A DNA stretch of 64,000 bases from Stanieria cyanosphaera PCC 7437 (GTDB taxonomy: Bacteria > Cyanobacteriota > Cyanobacteriia > Cyanobacteriales > Xenococcaceae). Under the pieces are notes generated by a model that had not been told where the DNA came from, did no database searches, and saw only the letters and a program-made list of their open reading frames with translations. The position numbers and the translations under genes were made by a program. The stretch is from positions 3,554,501 to 3,618,500 of the forward strand of contig NC_019748.1 in assembly GCF_000317575.1 (NCBI RefSeq). The letters run 5' to 3'. Positions 54,132 to 62,948 of this stretch are shown in pieces (position 1 is the stretch's first letter; each line of letters begins with the position of its first letter).

Positions 54132-55232
54132 ATGAGTACTCTAAAATTAACCGCTTCAGAAAGTATTTCCCAAACAACACAAGAGATAGAAAGCGATCAG
54201 GATTTAAACGATTTTTTAAATATTCTGCAATTATTAATCCGTGAACCTTCTGTTGTTGGTAGTGAAGACTCTTTTTTTCGGGTACTTCGTCGAGAATTAG
54301 AAGAAATTGAGGTCAAAGTTCAGTATTATCATGGTGTTTTGGTCGCTCAAGGAAACCAACCGCAGGATTTAGTTCTTTCTGCACATATTGATCGACACGG
54401 TTTATTGTGTACTGGTCCTAACGAATTTCAATATGCAGCCTTTATTTCCAGTAACCAAAGTGAGTTAACTGGAGATTCAGTTTCCGAACAAATGATGCAG
54501 ACGATTGAAAATCGATTTGCTGGGCAACTTGTTCAAGCTCACTTACCTTATACAGGAACTTATTTAGGTCAAGGATACATCAAGCGATCGTATATTTGTC
54601 CAGCTAGAAAAAATTTGATTTTTGAGTTGGATGGTTTAGACTTTTTGCAACCAGGTACACCAGTTTCTTTTCTTGACCGCTTACAAATATCTAATGGCTG
54701 TGTTTCTGCTCAATTAGACAATGTAGTTAGTGCAGCTATTCTGATTTATTTATTTCGATGTGGTTTTCAAGGAACTGCATTATTTACGGCACAAGAAGAA
54801 GCAGGAAGAAGTTGGCGTTACGCACTATCTTGGTTTAAACGTCAAAATTTAACCACACAGCGTCTGCTGGTTTTGGATACAAGTCCTTATCCTACTCGTG
54901 AAGCAGCAGAAGTTCAACAAATTGTACTTCGTCGTCAAGATGCCAATGGAGCTTTTGCTCAACAATTAACAACTGAGTTAGAACAAAAATGTCATCAGCT
55001 AGGTATTTCCTATAGCTATAAAGATGCTTATATCGAGGCTCAAAACATTGGCAGAAGCAAACCTCTCTCACTAGGTCGCACTGAGTTGGGTCGAATTGTT
55101 GCAGCTACCAATGGAGAAATCAACGGTACTACTCTTCAAATCCCTACCACTGGTTATCATACCCCCAATGAAACAGCTTCGTTGTCATCTATTGCTGCGG
55201 TAATTCAACTATTAATCTCTTACATATATTAG
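54132..55232 (+). CDS. M42-like metallopeptidase
   Basis: A 366-residue protein of the M42/M20 aminopeptidase clan. SAHIDRHGLLC at 84-94 supplies the first His and Asp, QLDNVVSAAI near 199 the bridging Asp, FTAQEEAGRSW near 224 the catalytic Glu pair, LDTSPYP the next ligand, and GYHTPNE the last His. All expected metal ligands are present. It acts on peptides in the cytosol by family inference. The 3' end overlaps a degenerate minus-strand frame. Confidence 0.82.
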   Translation: MSTLKLTASESISQTTQEIESDQDLNDFLNILQLLIREPSVVGSEDSFFRVLRRELEEIEVKVQYYHGVLVAQGNQPQDLVLSAHIDRHGLLCTGPNEFQYAAFISSNQSELTGDSVSEQMMQTIENRFAGQLVQAHLPYTGTYLGQGYIKRSYICPARKNLIFELDGLDFLQPGTPVSFLDRLQISNGCVSAQLDNVVSAAILIYLFRCGFQGTALFTAQEEAGRSWRYALSWFKRQNLTTQRLLVLDTSPYPTREAAEVQQIVLRRQDANGAFAQQLTTELEQKCHQLGISYSYKDAYIEAQNIGRSKPLSLGRTELGRIVAATNGEINGTTLQIPTTGYHTPNETASLSSIAAVIQLLISYIY

Positions 55233-55352
55233 ACTTAAATTATTATTTTCTCGATAAATTTTACCAGCTTGCTGCCAAGTTTCTCGTTGTAAGTTACCTT
55301 GAATATCTAAAATTTGAGCTAAAATTGCTTGTTGTTCTCGATTTTCAGCCTA
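55212..55352 (-). pseudogene. 3' fragment of a broken gene
   Basis: The minus strand keeps an open frame reading AENREQQAILAQILDIQGNL, then QRETWQQAGKIYRENN, to TAA at 55212-55214. It looks coding (helical, natural composition) but has no start or upstream continuation. It is probably the remaining 3' end of a lost gene; the family is not recognised. Confidence 0.35.
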
Positions 55353-55510
55353 TGCTGCGTGGTGAGTAGAAGAAATTGAAATCCCACTTCACTCAGCATG
55401 AAAATTCTCATAGATATGAATTGATCTCCAGATTTGATAAAAGTCTTGAAAAATGTCGATAAGATAGCAACGGAACAGAAAACAACGTCAAGTCTATTAA
55501 GTTAACCTAC

Positions 55511-57187
55511 TTATCTTTTGCCATTTCGAGATTGTTGAGATGCGAAACTTTTTAAAAAGTGTAATAAATAATTCTCTAATTGAGGAGAAAGAGTTATGGG
55601 TAAATTAGCATTTTGTAAATGCAAATCTCTTTGAGGAAAAGGTATTTTAATTTCCTGCTGTTTAAAAATCTTTTCAATTTGAAAATAAAGATCACTTTTA
55701 AGTCGAACTTGACGACTAGGATCGGAAGTCCAAACCAACAACTCAAAGTCTAACCAACTTTCTCCAAAACTATTAAAAAAAACTTGAGGTTGGGGATAAC
55801 GCAATACTTCAGGATGTTCTTCTGCTACTCTCAACAAAGCAGTTTTGACTTTTTCAACATCCGAACCGTAGGCAACTCCTACAGGTAAATGTAATCTAGA
55901 AGCTGGATTATCATGACTCCAATTAGTTACTTCATCTGCTAACAAACGTGAATTAGGCACAATGATAGAAATTTTGTCTAAAGTCTTTAAAACAATACTT
56001 CTTGCTCCTATTCTTTCTACAGTTCCTAAATGTTGTCCGACTTGAATAAAATCTCCTACTTGAACAGATCTTTCAAATAATAAAACTAATCCACTGGCAA
56101 AGTTTTTGGCAATTTCTTGAAAACCAAAACCAATACCCACACCTAAAGCACTACCAATTAAAGCTAAAGAACTTAAATTTAATCCCCAAATTTGTAATAA
56201 AACAATAGTGCCAATTGAAATTAAACTATATTTAAGAATGGTCGAAATAACTTCCTGCGAACCTCGATTCATTCGAGTTGCTTGCAAAATTCTAGTCCGC
56301 AATAAAGTAGTTAAATTTCCTGAAAGAATGATTAATCCCCAAAATAAAGCAGTTAGAATTAATAAATTTAAAAACGAGTAAGATTTATCTCCTAGATTAA
56401 ACCAAGAATTAGTCATACTTCCTATTAGTAAGTTGAGAAATTTATATCGCCAACTTCTTAATAAGGGAAAAAATTCTGTAATTATCAAAAAGACCGAAAC
56501 CCACAAAATAAATTGAATTAAACCTAATTTAAGACGATATAAAGTAGTGAGATTTGAAGATTTGGTTCTATTTCTTTTAGCTATTCCAGGAATAATTCTT
56601 TGGATTGCTTCTCGAACAGGGTAAGTTTCTAATTGTTTAATAAAACGAGATAAAATTAAAGCTATTAATAAAATAAAAAAAGAAACACTCAATTGTTGCT
56701 GAAGATAGTTACTCGTTCTTTCTAGTTGAGCTTGTTCAATAGCTTGTTGAATTTTTTCACTCCAAAATTGCGCTCTTTCTTGTAAAATTGCTCCTTTGAA
56801 ACTATCTTGATTGGTTACAGTCAAAAGCTGTTCACCATTTAAAAAAATTACTGGTAATTGATTACGTGTCTCAATTGTTAATTCGGATGACTTATTGGAG
56901 TCGACTGCAACTTGCAACTGGGTAGCAATCCAATCTGCTCTTTCAATCGCAGCATAACCACCTGAAGCACTGACTCGAAATAACTCTCTACCATCTAAAA
57001 CTACTGGTGCTGTTTTTGTCGTGACTTCGTTTGATTGAAAAATTTGCCAACTATCAGTGATGATGGGAGCAGAAGACCAGTTATTAAAGTTGGGTTGAGC
57101 TTGACTAGGAACAGTTAAAACCAATAAAAAGAACAAAAGACTCAAGATTATCTTACTGAAGTGATTAAATAATTTTTGTTTTTGCAC
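55511..57187 (-). CDS. MscS-family mechanosensitive channel
   Basis: A 558-residue channel. Residues 1-30 are a signal peptide (AQA-type end). A periplasmic domain of about 120 residues follows, then three to five helices, and the MscS core: TM3 region near 335-365 (ALIGSALGVGIGFGFQEIAK with the FGFQ motif), then the beta domain SVQVGDFIQVGQHLGTVERI and the C-terminal cage. It releases solutes under hypo-osmotic shock. It is downstream of the NAD kinase gene by 43 bases, on the same strand. Confidence 0.9.
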   Translation of the reverse strand: MQKQKLFNHFSKIILSLLFFLLVLTVPSQAQPNFNNWSSAPIITDSWQIFQSNEVTTKTAPVVLDGRELFRVSASGGYAAIERADWIATQLQVAVDSNKSSELTIETRNQLPVIFLNGEQLLTVTNQDSFKGAILQERAQFWSEKIQQAIEQAQLERTSNYLQQQLSVSFFILLIALILSRFIKQLETYPVREAIQRIIPGIAKRNRTKSSNLTTLYRLKLGLIQFILWVSVFLIITEFFPLLRSWRYKFLNLLIGSMTNSWFNLGDKSYSFLNLLILTALFWGLIILSGNLTTLLRTRILQATRMNRGSQEVISTILKYSLISIGTIVLLQIWGLNLSSLALIGSALGVGIGFGFQEIAKNFASGLVLLFERSVQVGDFIQVGQHLGTVERIGARSIVLKTLDKISIIVPNSRLLADEVTNWSHDNPASRLHLPVGVAYGSDVEKVKTALLRVAEEHPEVLRYPQPQVFFNSFGESWLDFELLVWTSDPSRQVRLKSDLYFQIEKIFKQQEIKIPFPQRDLHLQNANLPITLSPQLENYLLHFLKSFASQQSRNGKR

Positions 57188-57230
57188 TTGTCTACTTCTC
57201 TAATTCAAAAAATGTCTAAGTTATAGTTGA

Positions 57231-58166
57231 TTAATTGATTATTTTTCCTGAACCATTATTTTGGTAGTGAATTCTGGTTCCTGTCCAATGTAATTTTTCG
57301 CGTAAGGTTTGGTAGAAAGAATAAGTTTCTCGTAAAATAATAAATTTTGCTTGAGAGTTAGCCATTCTCACAATTACTCTTTGTCCAGGCCAAATTGTCG
57401 TAGCTAGAGAACCATCCGTCCAAAGCTTGGTATTGACTTCATAATCACCTAAAGGCCAAACGCTAACGATACTACCTGGAGGAAGCACAATCGGACGTAC
57501 AGAAAGACTGAGGGGACAAATCGGAGTAACTGCGATCGCATAAATTCCTGGATGTAAAATTGGACCATTAGCAGAAGCAGTGTATCCTGTCGAACCTGTG
57601 GGAGTAGCAACCAGTAAACCATCACCACTATATTGATCGATTATTTCTCCATCGACTTCCATTTCTAAAATTGAGGTAGGCATCCGATCTATACTGGCGG
57701 GTTTCAGACACATCTCATTGAGACAAAAAAATCTTTCGCTGACTATTTGGGGTTCGGTACGACTTCCTTCGTATAAACCAGCTTCTAGCATCATTCTTTT
57801 TTCAACGGCATAAAGATCAGATTCTAAACGTTGCCAAATTTTTTCTGTATTTTTAAACAACTCGAACGGTTCGGTTAAAAATCCTAAATGACCTCCGACA
57901 TTAACCGCTAAAATCGGAATACCCTCAGGAGCAAGCTGACGTGCTGCTGCTAAAACACTACCATCCCCACCCAAAACTATTGCCAGATCGATTTTGATGG
58001 TGTTAGCGGAAGCTAAAAACACTGGATAAGGATTATCTTTAAAGCCACTTGGTCCCAATAATACTTGACATTGACGCGCTTCTAATTCTTTGGCACATCT
58101 TTCTGCCCATGTTTTACTTTCACTGTCTCCTGCTTTATAAGCAATGATTACGTGTTTTAATTCCAC
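57231..58166 (-). CDS. nadK: NAD(+) kinase
   Basis: This kinase makes NADP+ from NAD+ using ATP or polyphosphate. The 311 residues carry GGDGSVLAAARQL near 66-78 (GGDG motif), NVGGHLGFLTE, CLNEMCLKPASIDRM, and the GDGLLVATPTGSTGYTASAN substrate motif near 190-209, all intact. Cyanobacteria often have two NadK forms; this one has the longer N-terminus. The mscS-like gene follows on the same strand. Confidence 0.95.
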   Translation of the reverse strand: MELKHVIIAYKAGDSESKTWAERCAKELEARQCQVLLGPSGFKDNPYPVFLASANTIKIDLAIVLGGDGSVLAAARQLAPEGIPILAVNVGGHLGFLTEPFELFKNTEKIWQRLESDLYAVEKRMMLEAGLYEGSRTEPQIVSERFFCLNEMCLKPASIDRMPTSILEMEVDGEIIDQYSGDGLLVATPTGSTGYTASANGPILHPGIYAIAVTPICPLSLSVRPIVLPPGSIVSVWPLGDYEVNTKLWTDGSLATTIWPGQRVIVRMANSQAKFIILRETYSFYQTLREKLHWTGTRIHYQNNGSGKIIN

Positions 58167-58285
58167 CTTGATTTAGTTGAAAGTTCGCCTTTGATTACAT
58201 CCTTCATAGTATCGTTCTGATCGAAAAGAAAGCGAAAGCAAAATAACACTTGCCAAAAACTCAAAAATTATTAATCATATAGAAA

Positions 58286-58467
58286 GTTACACTGCTACGT
58301 TGGTGACTGCCAATATAGTTTGTTGATCTATGTTTGACTTATGAGGGAGCTTACAGATTGACAGCAGAAGTAGACCGAGCTTGTACTCGGAAATGGATGC
58401 AGACAGCGTGAGTACCCACCTGGTTTTCCCAGGTCATAAGCTGAGGTAAGACGGCGTAGCGGTTAAC
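58286..58467 (+). ncRNA. Structured 182-nt RNA candidate, 6S RNA-like rod
   Basis: The two ends pair: GTTACACTGCTACG (58286-58299) with CGTAGCGGTTAAC (58455-58467). Inside, CTTATGA (58338-58344) pairs with TCATAAG (58434-58440), CCGAG (58375-58379) with CTCGG (58386-58390), and ACCTGG with CCAGGT in a small hairpin (58418-58434). All frames contain stops. Length and the closing-stem, open-bubble, apical-stem order are those of 6S RNA, which would bind RNA polymerase; I cannot confirm this from primary sequence. The strand could be either one. A run of eight T follows at about 58492-58500. Confidence 0.45.
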
Positions 58468-58517
58468 TATTTATTTTCTTAAATTAATTGAGACTTTTTT
58501 TTGAGAGAAAGGTAGTT

Positions 58518-58952
58518 TTAGCCAAAATAATTGTCTTGCATAATTTTATCTACTGCCACAAAATTATCTTTTGGCATCTCAAAAAGTAACGCCATTGCTT
58601 TACTAGCATCTTGATAAAGATCTTGATATTCAGCATTTAGATAATTTTTAAGACTAAAATTTTTTTTCAAAATACGGTTAATGCTACTCCTGAAATTTGT
58701 TACTTCAACCATCCAACCATTACGACAACGTTCAACCTCAGATTGCCAGTATTTAAGCTTGAGAATATGTTCTATAAGTCTTTGCATATAACTATCTAAA
58801 GCTCTTTTCTGGCTTGCTCCCATATCATCTATTTCATCAAGTAGATTATCCCAGTCCATGTCATCGAAATCCTGTTTTTGAATTTTGATTTTTATATTTT
58901 CAATCCAGAGGTTAAAATCGCGGTCGTGTAATTGTTTTAGATCGCTATCCAT
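58518..58952 (-). CDS. DUF29 family protein, second copy
   Basis: A 144-residue helical protein sharing the layout of 25916-26323: FNLWIENIKIKIQKQDFDDM, then MDWDNLLDEIDDMGASQKRA, and HILKLKYWQSEVERCRNGWM. The two copies differ throughout, so they are old paralogues. Function is unknown. It lies between the RNA candidate and the tnpB relic. Confidence 0.87.
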   Translation of the reverse strand: MDSDLKQLHDRDFNLWIENIKIKIQKQDFDDMDWDNLLDEIDDMGASQKRALDSYMQRLIEHILKLKYWQSEVERCRNGWMVEVTNFRSSINRILKKNFSLKNYLNAEYQDLYQDASKAMALLFEMPKDNFVAVDKIMQDNYFG

Positions 58953-59049
58953 AAAACTAGCATTGACTTATTGCAATTGTGTTAAAGAACCCAGCGGAAA
59001 TTCCCTTATGCCTTTAGGCTAGACCGACAGTTCCGTGCGGACGGGTTTC

Positions 59050-59683
59050 CCTCCGCAGGACTGCTACGAAAAAGCTAGGAAGAAAGTAGAAAAACAGCAT
59101 AACCATATTGCGTTCAAAAGAAAAGATTACCAGTTTAAGTTAGCGCATAAATTGTGTGATATGGCGGATACAATATTTGTTGAAGATATTGACTTCCGTA
59201 TCATGGCAAAAGGATTTTTAAGTAAGCACACAATAGATAGATGCAGCATTTGGACAATTCCGTTCGATACTCAAATATGTAGGCAAAAGAAGAAATGTCT
59301 TCGTAGGTGAGGTTGACCATCGGGGAAGTTCGCAGGTTTGTCCTAATTGTCGTACTCAAGTAAGAAAAGAATTGTCGGATAGATTGCATTCATGTCCAGA
59401 ATGTAGGTATGAAGTCAATCGGGATATTGCATCTGCCCAAGAATTGTGTAATCGAGGAATAGAAACGTGCCTTATAAACGCCCGAAGTAAATTCGGGCGA
59501 CAGGCACTCACGTATCCAGGGACACTGGAAAAGCAAGAAATTGCCTCTCAAGTCGAGCGAGCGGGTGCGCAAGCAAGTTCCGCACCATTCGAGTCGAGCG
59601 TCGTACTGTCGGGGAACATGGTTCTAGATAAGTGGCGTAGGGGAGGAATACTCAGTAGCGATATTGGGAAGCTCGCCCCCTAG
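59050..59683 (+). pseudogene. tnpB pseudogene: 5'-truncated and frameshifted by a GATA duplication
   Basis: The frame opening at about 59050 reads KARKKVEKQHNHIAFKRKDY, then ...VEDIDFRIMAKG (RuvC II Glu). At 59233-59242 a tandem GATA (ATAGATAGATG) shifts the frame; removing four bases restores HTIDAAFGQFRSILKYVG. The second frame continues SSQVCPNCRTQ...CPECRYEVNRDIAS (zinc finger and RuvC III Asp) to TAG at 59681-59683. RuvC I and the N-terminus are missing. A CTCGCC...GGCGAG hairpin at 59671-59694 marks the right end. It belongs to a different TnpB subgroup from that at 44511. Confidence 0.88.
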
Positions 59684-59814
59684 AAGGAGGCGAGAGATGT
59701 CACATACCAAGAGCGAATATTTCCATAGCGTTCAAAGTTGCTCTTATGATTTAACTCACTTCTGAAAATTTTTGATTTGGGGCGTGAATAATGCGACACG
59801 AAAGTATAGCCAGC

Positions 59815-59848
59815 GCGATCGCTTCTGCGCCAGGCTACGCCTGATCGC
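59815..59848. repeat. HIP1-flanked palindromic repeat
   Basis: GCGATCGCTTCTGCGCC, AGGC-TAC-GCCT, GATCGC. Same layout as 53389-53423. It is followed by plain spacer to the peptidase gene at 60022. Bases 59700-60021 hold no other feature. Confidence 0.65.
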
Positions 59849-60021
59849 GTTTGGTCGGGTTTTCTAATTGTTTAAAAGAACTAGAAACGAAAAAATTATC
59901 TATTATGCTAATAATTTCTTACCTCAGCAAGAGCAAATTAATTTCTGTATCAAATTTAGCAAGTAGCATTTGTTAAAAACGCTACGATATTTTTTTATAT
60001 TGCACAAAATGTAGCTTGTTA

Positions 60022-61296
60022 ATGCAACAATTATCGGAACGGCTCGACCAATTAGAATTTCCAGCTAATATTTTTAGATTAGAGAACGGCTTGACAGTAA
60101 TTCATCAATATCTACCAGCTACACCAGTGGTAGTAACGGATATTTGGATTAAAGCTGGAGCAAGTGCCGAACCACAAGAATGGTCAGGAATGGCTCATTT
60201 TTTAGAGCATATGATTTTTAAAGGTTCGCCTCGGGTAGCCACTGGAGAATTTGATTGGGTAATTGAGCAAAATGGAGGAATAGCCAATGCAGCTACAAGT
60301 CATGACTATGCCCATTTTTTTCTGACTACAGCAGAATCTTATGTATCGGATACCTTACCTTATTTAGCCGATATTTTACTTCATGCTTCTATTCCCGACG
60401 AGGAATTTCACCGAGAACGAGATGTAGTTTTAGAAGAAATTCGTTCTAGCTATGACGATCCTGATTGGATTGGTTTTCAAGCTTTATGTCAAAACGTTTA
60501 TCAACATCACCCTTACAAACGTTCAATTTTGGGAGAGGAGGAATTGTTACTTCAACATACCCCTCATCAAATGCGCTGTTTTCATCGCACCCACTATCAG
60601 CCAGAAAATATGACTGTGGTAATGATTGGTGGAATTGCTCAGGAAGTTGCTTTATCTTTGGTAGCAGATGCTTTTGCAGAATTCAGCGTTCGTTCTGAAT
60701 GTCCTCCCCATAGCATTGAAGCTGAACCTCCTTTAATTGATATTCGTCGTCAGGAACTTCAGCTACCTAGAATAGAACAAGCTCGTTTAGCAATGGCTTG
60801 GTTGGGAGCAGGTTCTGATTGTTTAGTAGATGGCATTGGCTTAGATTTATTGTCTGTTATTTTAGCTGGTAGTCGTTGTTCTCGTTTAGTCAGGGAACTA
60901 AGAGAAGAAGAACAATTAGTTCTAGATATTACTAGCGAGTTTTCGCTTCAACGAGATTCAAGTTTATTTACAATTAGTGCTTGGTTAGAATCGGATAATT
61001 TACAAGAGGTAGAAAAAAATATATGCGATCGCATTTATCAATTACAAACTAAACCTCTTTCTGAAATCGAATTAGCTCGTGCCAAACGTCTTCTTTGTAA
61101 TGATTATATTTTCTCTACAGAAACCCCAGGACAACTAGCTGGAATTTATGGTTATTACAATACGATTGCTACAGCCGAGCAAGCTTTAAGCTACACAAAA
61201 ACGATTAATCAACTGACAGCCAGCCAATTGCAAAGAATTGCTAATCAGTATCTTTCTCCTGAACGTTATGCGATTACCACTCTTGTTCCTTGTTAG
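60022..61296 (+). CDS. M16 zinc peptidase, catalytically competent subunit
   Basis: A 424-residue processing-peptidase-like protein. The inverted zinc motif HFLEH is intact (His59, Glu62, His63 from the ATG at 60022), with the distal Glu in RDVVLEEIRSS. Two M16 half-domains are present. A TTG six bases earlier gives a longer version, but ATG is better placed. It is followed after 50 bases by an M16 paralogue without the zinc site. The pair resembles bacterial PqqF/mitochondrial MPP alpha-beta heterodimers that cleave small peptides or presequences. Confidence 0.92.
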   Translation: MQQLSERLDQLEFPANIFRLENGLTVIHQYLPATPVVVTDIWIKAGASAEPQEWSGMAHFLEHMIFKGSPRVATGEFDWVIEQNGGIANAATSHDYAHFFLTTAESYVSDTLPYLADILLHASIPDEEFHRERDVVLEEIRSSYDDPDWIGFQALCQNVYQHHPYKRSILGEEELLLQHTPHQMRCFHRTHYQPENMTVVMIGGIAQEVALSLVADAFAEFSVRSECPPHSIEAEPPLIDIRRQELQLPRIEQARLAMAWLGAGSDCLVDGIGLDLLSVILAGSRCSRLVRELREEEQLVLDITSEFSLQRDSSLFTISAWLESDNLQEVEKNICDRIYQLQTKPLSEIELARAKRLLCNDYIFSTETPGQLAGIYGYYNTIATAEQALSYTKTINQLTASQLQRIANQYLSPERYAITTLVPC

Positions 61297-61346
61297 TTTA
61301 TAGTCATCTGTAATATAGATTTTCAACCTCAAATATTAATTAAACG

Positions 61347-62621
61347 ATGTCTTTTTTGTCTGAGACAAAAACCAATGAACAGATTCAGCCAATTGTTTTA
61401 TCTAATGGAATAACTCTAATTGCTGTAGAAAACCAAGCTGCCGATGTAGTAGCTGGGCGTTTATTTCTCAAAAACGCGGGTTCAATCTGGGAAAGTCGAG
61501 AGCAAGCTGGTTTATCTCATCTAGTTGCAGCCGTAATTACCAAAGGTACAGAAAAATTATCTGCCCTTGAGATTGCCGAACAAATAGAATCAGTTGGAGC
61601 TAGCTTAGGTGCAGATGTTACTACTGATTATTTTTTACTTTCTATTAAGACTGTAGCAGCAGATTTTGCCTCAATGCTACACTTGTTAGGAGAAATTATG
61701 CGATCGCCTGATTTTCCTGAAGTAGAAGTAGAATTAGAAAAAAAATTAACTATTCAAAGTATTCGTTCTCAACAAGAACAGCCTTTCAACGTTGCTTTTA
61801 ACCAATTACGAGCAATGATGTATGGCGAGCATCCTTATGGAGTTTCGGTTTTGGGAACAGAAGAGACTGTTACCCAACTAAATCGCTTTCATCTGCAACA
61901 ATATCACCAAACCTATTTTCGTCCTGATAATTTAATTATTAGTATTTCAGGTCGCATTAACTCCCAAAAAGCAGTTGCTTTAGTTGAAGAAGTATTTGGT
62001 GATTGGCAAGTTCCCCCTCACCCTCTAATTTTACCCACCATACCACCATTAAACTCTTTACCTACTCAATTAGTAATTGAGCAAGACACTCAACAGTCGA
62101 TTATTATGTTGGGTTATTTAAGTGCAGCAGTAAAAAATGATGATTATCCTGTCTTAAAGTTATTGAGTACTTATTTGGGTAATGGTCTTTCTAGTCGTCT
62201 GTTTGTGGAATTAAGAGAAAAACGGGGATTAGCTTACGATGTTTCGGCATTTTATCCTACTCGCCTAGAATCTTCCTCTTTTATCGCTTATATGGGAACT
62301 GCACCCCAAAATACGGAAATTGCTTTAGAAGGGTTAAAAGCAGAAATCGACCGTTTAAGTGAACATCAACTTACAGAAGCGGAAATACAAGGAGCAAAAA
62401 ACAAATTATTAGGTCAATATGCTTTGGGAAAACAAACTAATGGTGAAATTGCTCAAATTTATGGTTGGTATGAAAGTTTGGGTTTAGGTTTACAGTATGA
62501 CCAAGAATTTCAACAACAAATTGAAAAAATTACTGCAGAAAGAGTACAGCAAGTTGCACAGCGTTATTTAACTGAGCCTTATATTTGTCTTGTTGGCCCT
62601 GCCTCAAATAAAGCCTGCTAG
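61347..62621 (+). CDS. M16 peptidase-like, non-catalytic partner
   Basis: A 424-residue paralogue of the previous product. At the zinc-site position it has SHLVAA in place of HFLEH, so two of three residues are lost. The C-terminal half keeps LSTYLGNGLSSRLFVELREK and RGLAYDVSAFYPTR, the conserved substrate-binding R/Y region of M16 partners. It should form the second half of a heterodimer with the upstream enzyme, as in MPP alpha. Cotranscription is likely. Confidence 0.92.
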   Translation: MSFLSETKTNEQIQPIVLSNGITLIAVENQAADVVAGRLFLKNAGSIWESREQAGLSHLVAAVITKGTEKLSALEIAEQIESVGASLGADVTTDYFLLSIKTVAADFASMLHLLGEIMRSPDFPEVEVELEKKLTIQSIRSQQEQPFNVAFNQLRAMMYGEHPYGVSVLGTEETVTQLNRFHLQQYHQTYFRPDNLIISISGRINSQKAVALVEEVFGDWQVPPHPLILPTIPPLNSLPTQLVIEQDTQQSIIMLGYLSAAVKNDDYPVLKLLSTYLGNGLSSRLFVELREKRGLAYDVSAFYPTRLESSSFIAYMGTAPQNTEIALEGLKAEIDRLSEHQLTEAEIQGAKNKLLGQYALGKQTNGEIAQIYGWYESLGLGLQYDQEFQQQIEKITAERVQQVAQRYLTEPYICLVGPASNKAC

Positions 62622-62666
62622 ATTTTTACTACAAATTAGGTTGATGTAAACTAGTAATCAGTCTTG

Positions 62667-62906
62667 TCATGTTGATTTTTTAATCATATAATATAATTGA
62701 ACTAGTTGTTCCCAGTTCCAAAATTTCATAAAGCGGTCAGTTTCCTTAGCAAGAACATTGATCGCTTTTTCACTTTTATTGAGATCAAGTCTGTTAACCG
62801 TCAAAATAATATAACTATTCAAAAGAACAGAAGAAAATTTGTCTAAAGAAAAACTAAGCAGTTAGTGAAAAGTAACCTTAAACTTGGTAAATCTGGTAAC
62901 AGTCAT
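62667..62906 (-). pseudogene. Possible small gene, interrupted or with internal start
   Basis: Between the M16 gene and glpK the minus strand has ATG at 62904-62906, a TAA at 62862-62864 (codon 15), and then 64 codons without a stop, reading VNRLDLNKSEKAINVLAKET, then DRFMKFWNWEQLVQLYYMIK, to TGA at 62667-62669. The C-terminal part looks like a real helical protein. Either the gene is broken at codon 15, or a TTG near codon 30 starts a protein of about 50 residues. The family is not recognised. Confidence 0.35.
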
Positions 62907-62948
62907 GTTTAGCGTGATGGCTTTGAAGAATTCAAATTTTATTTACTA

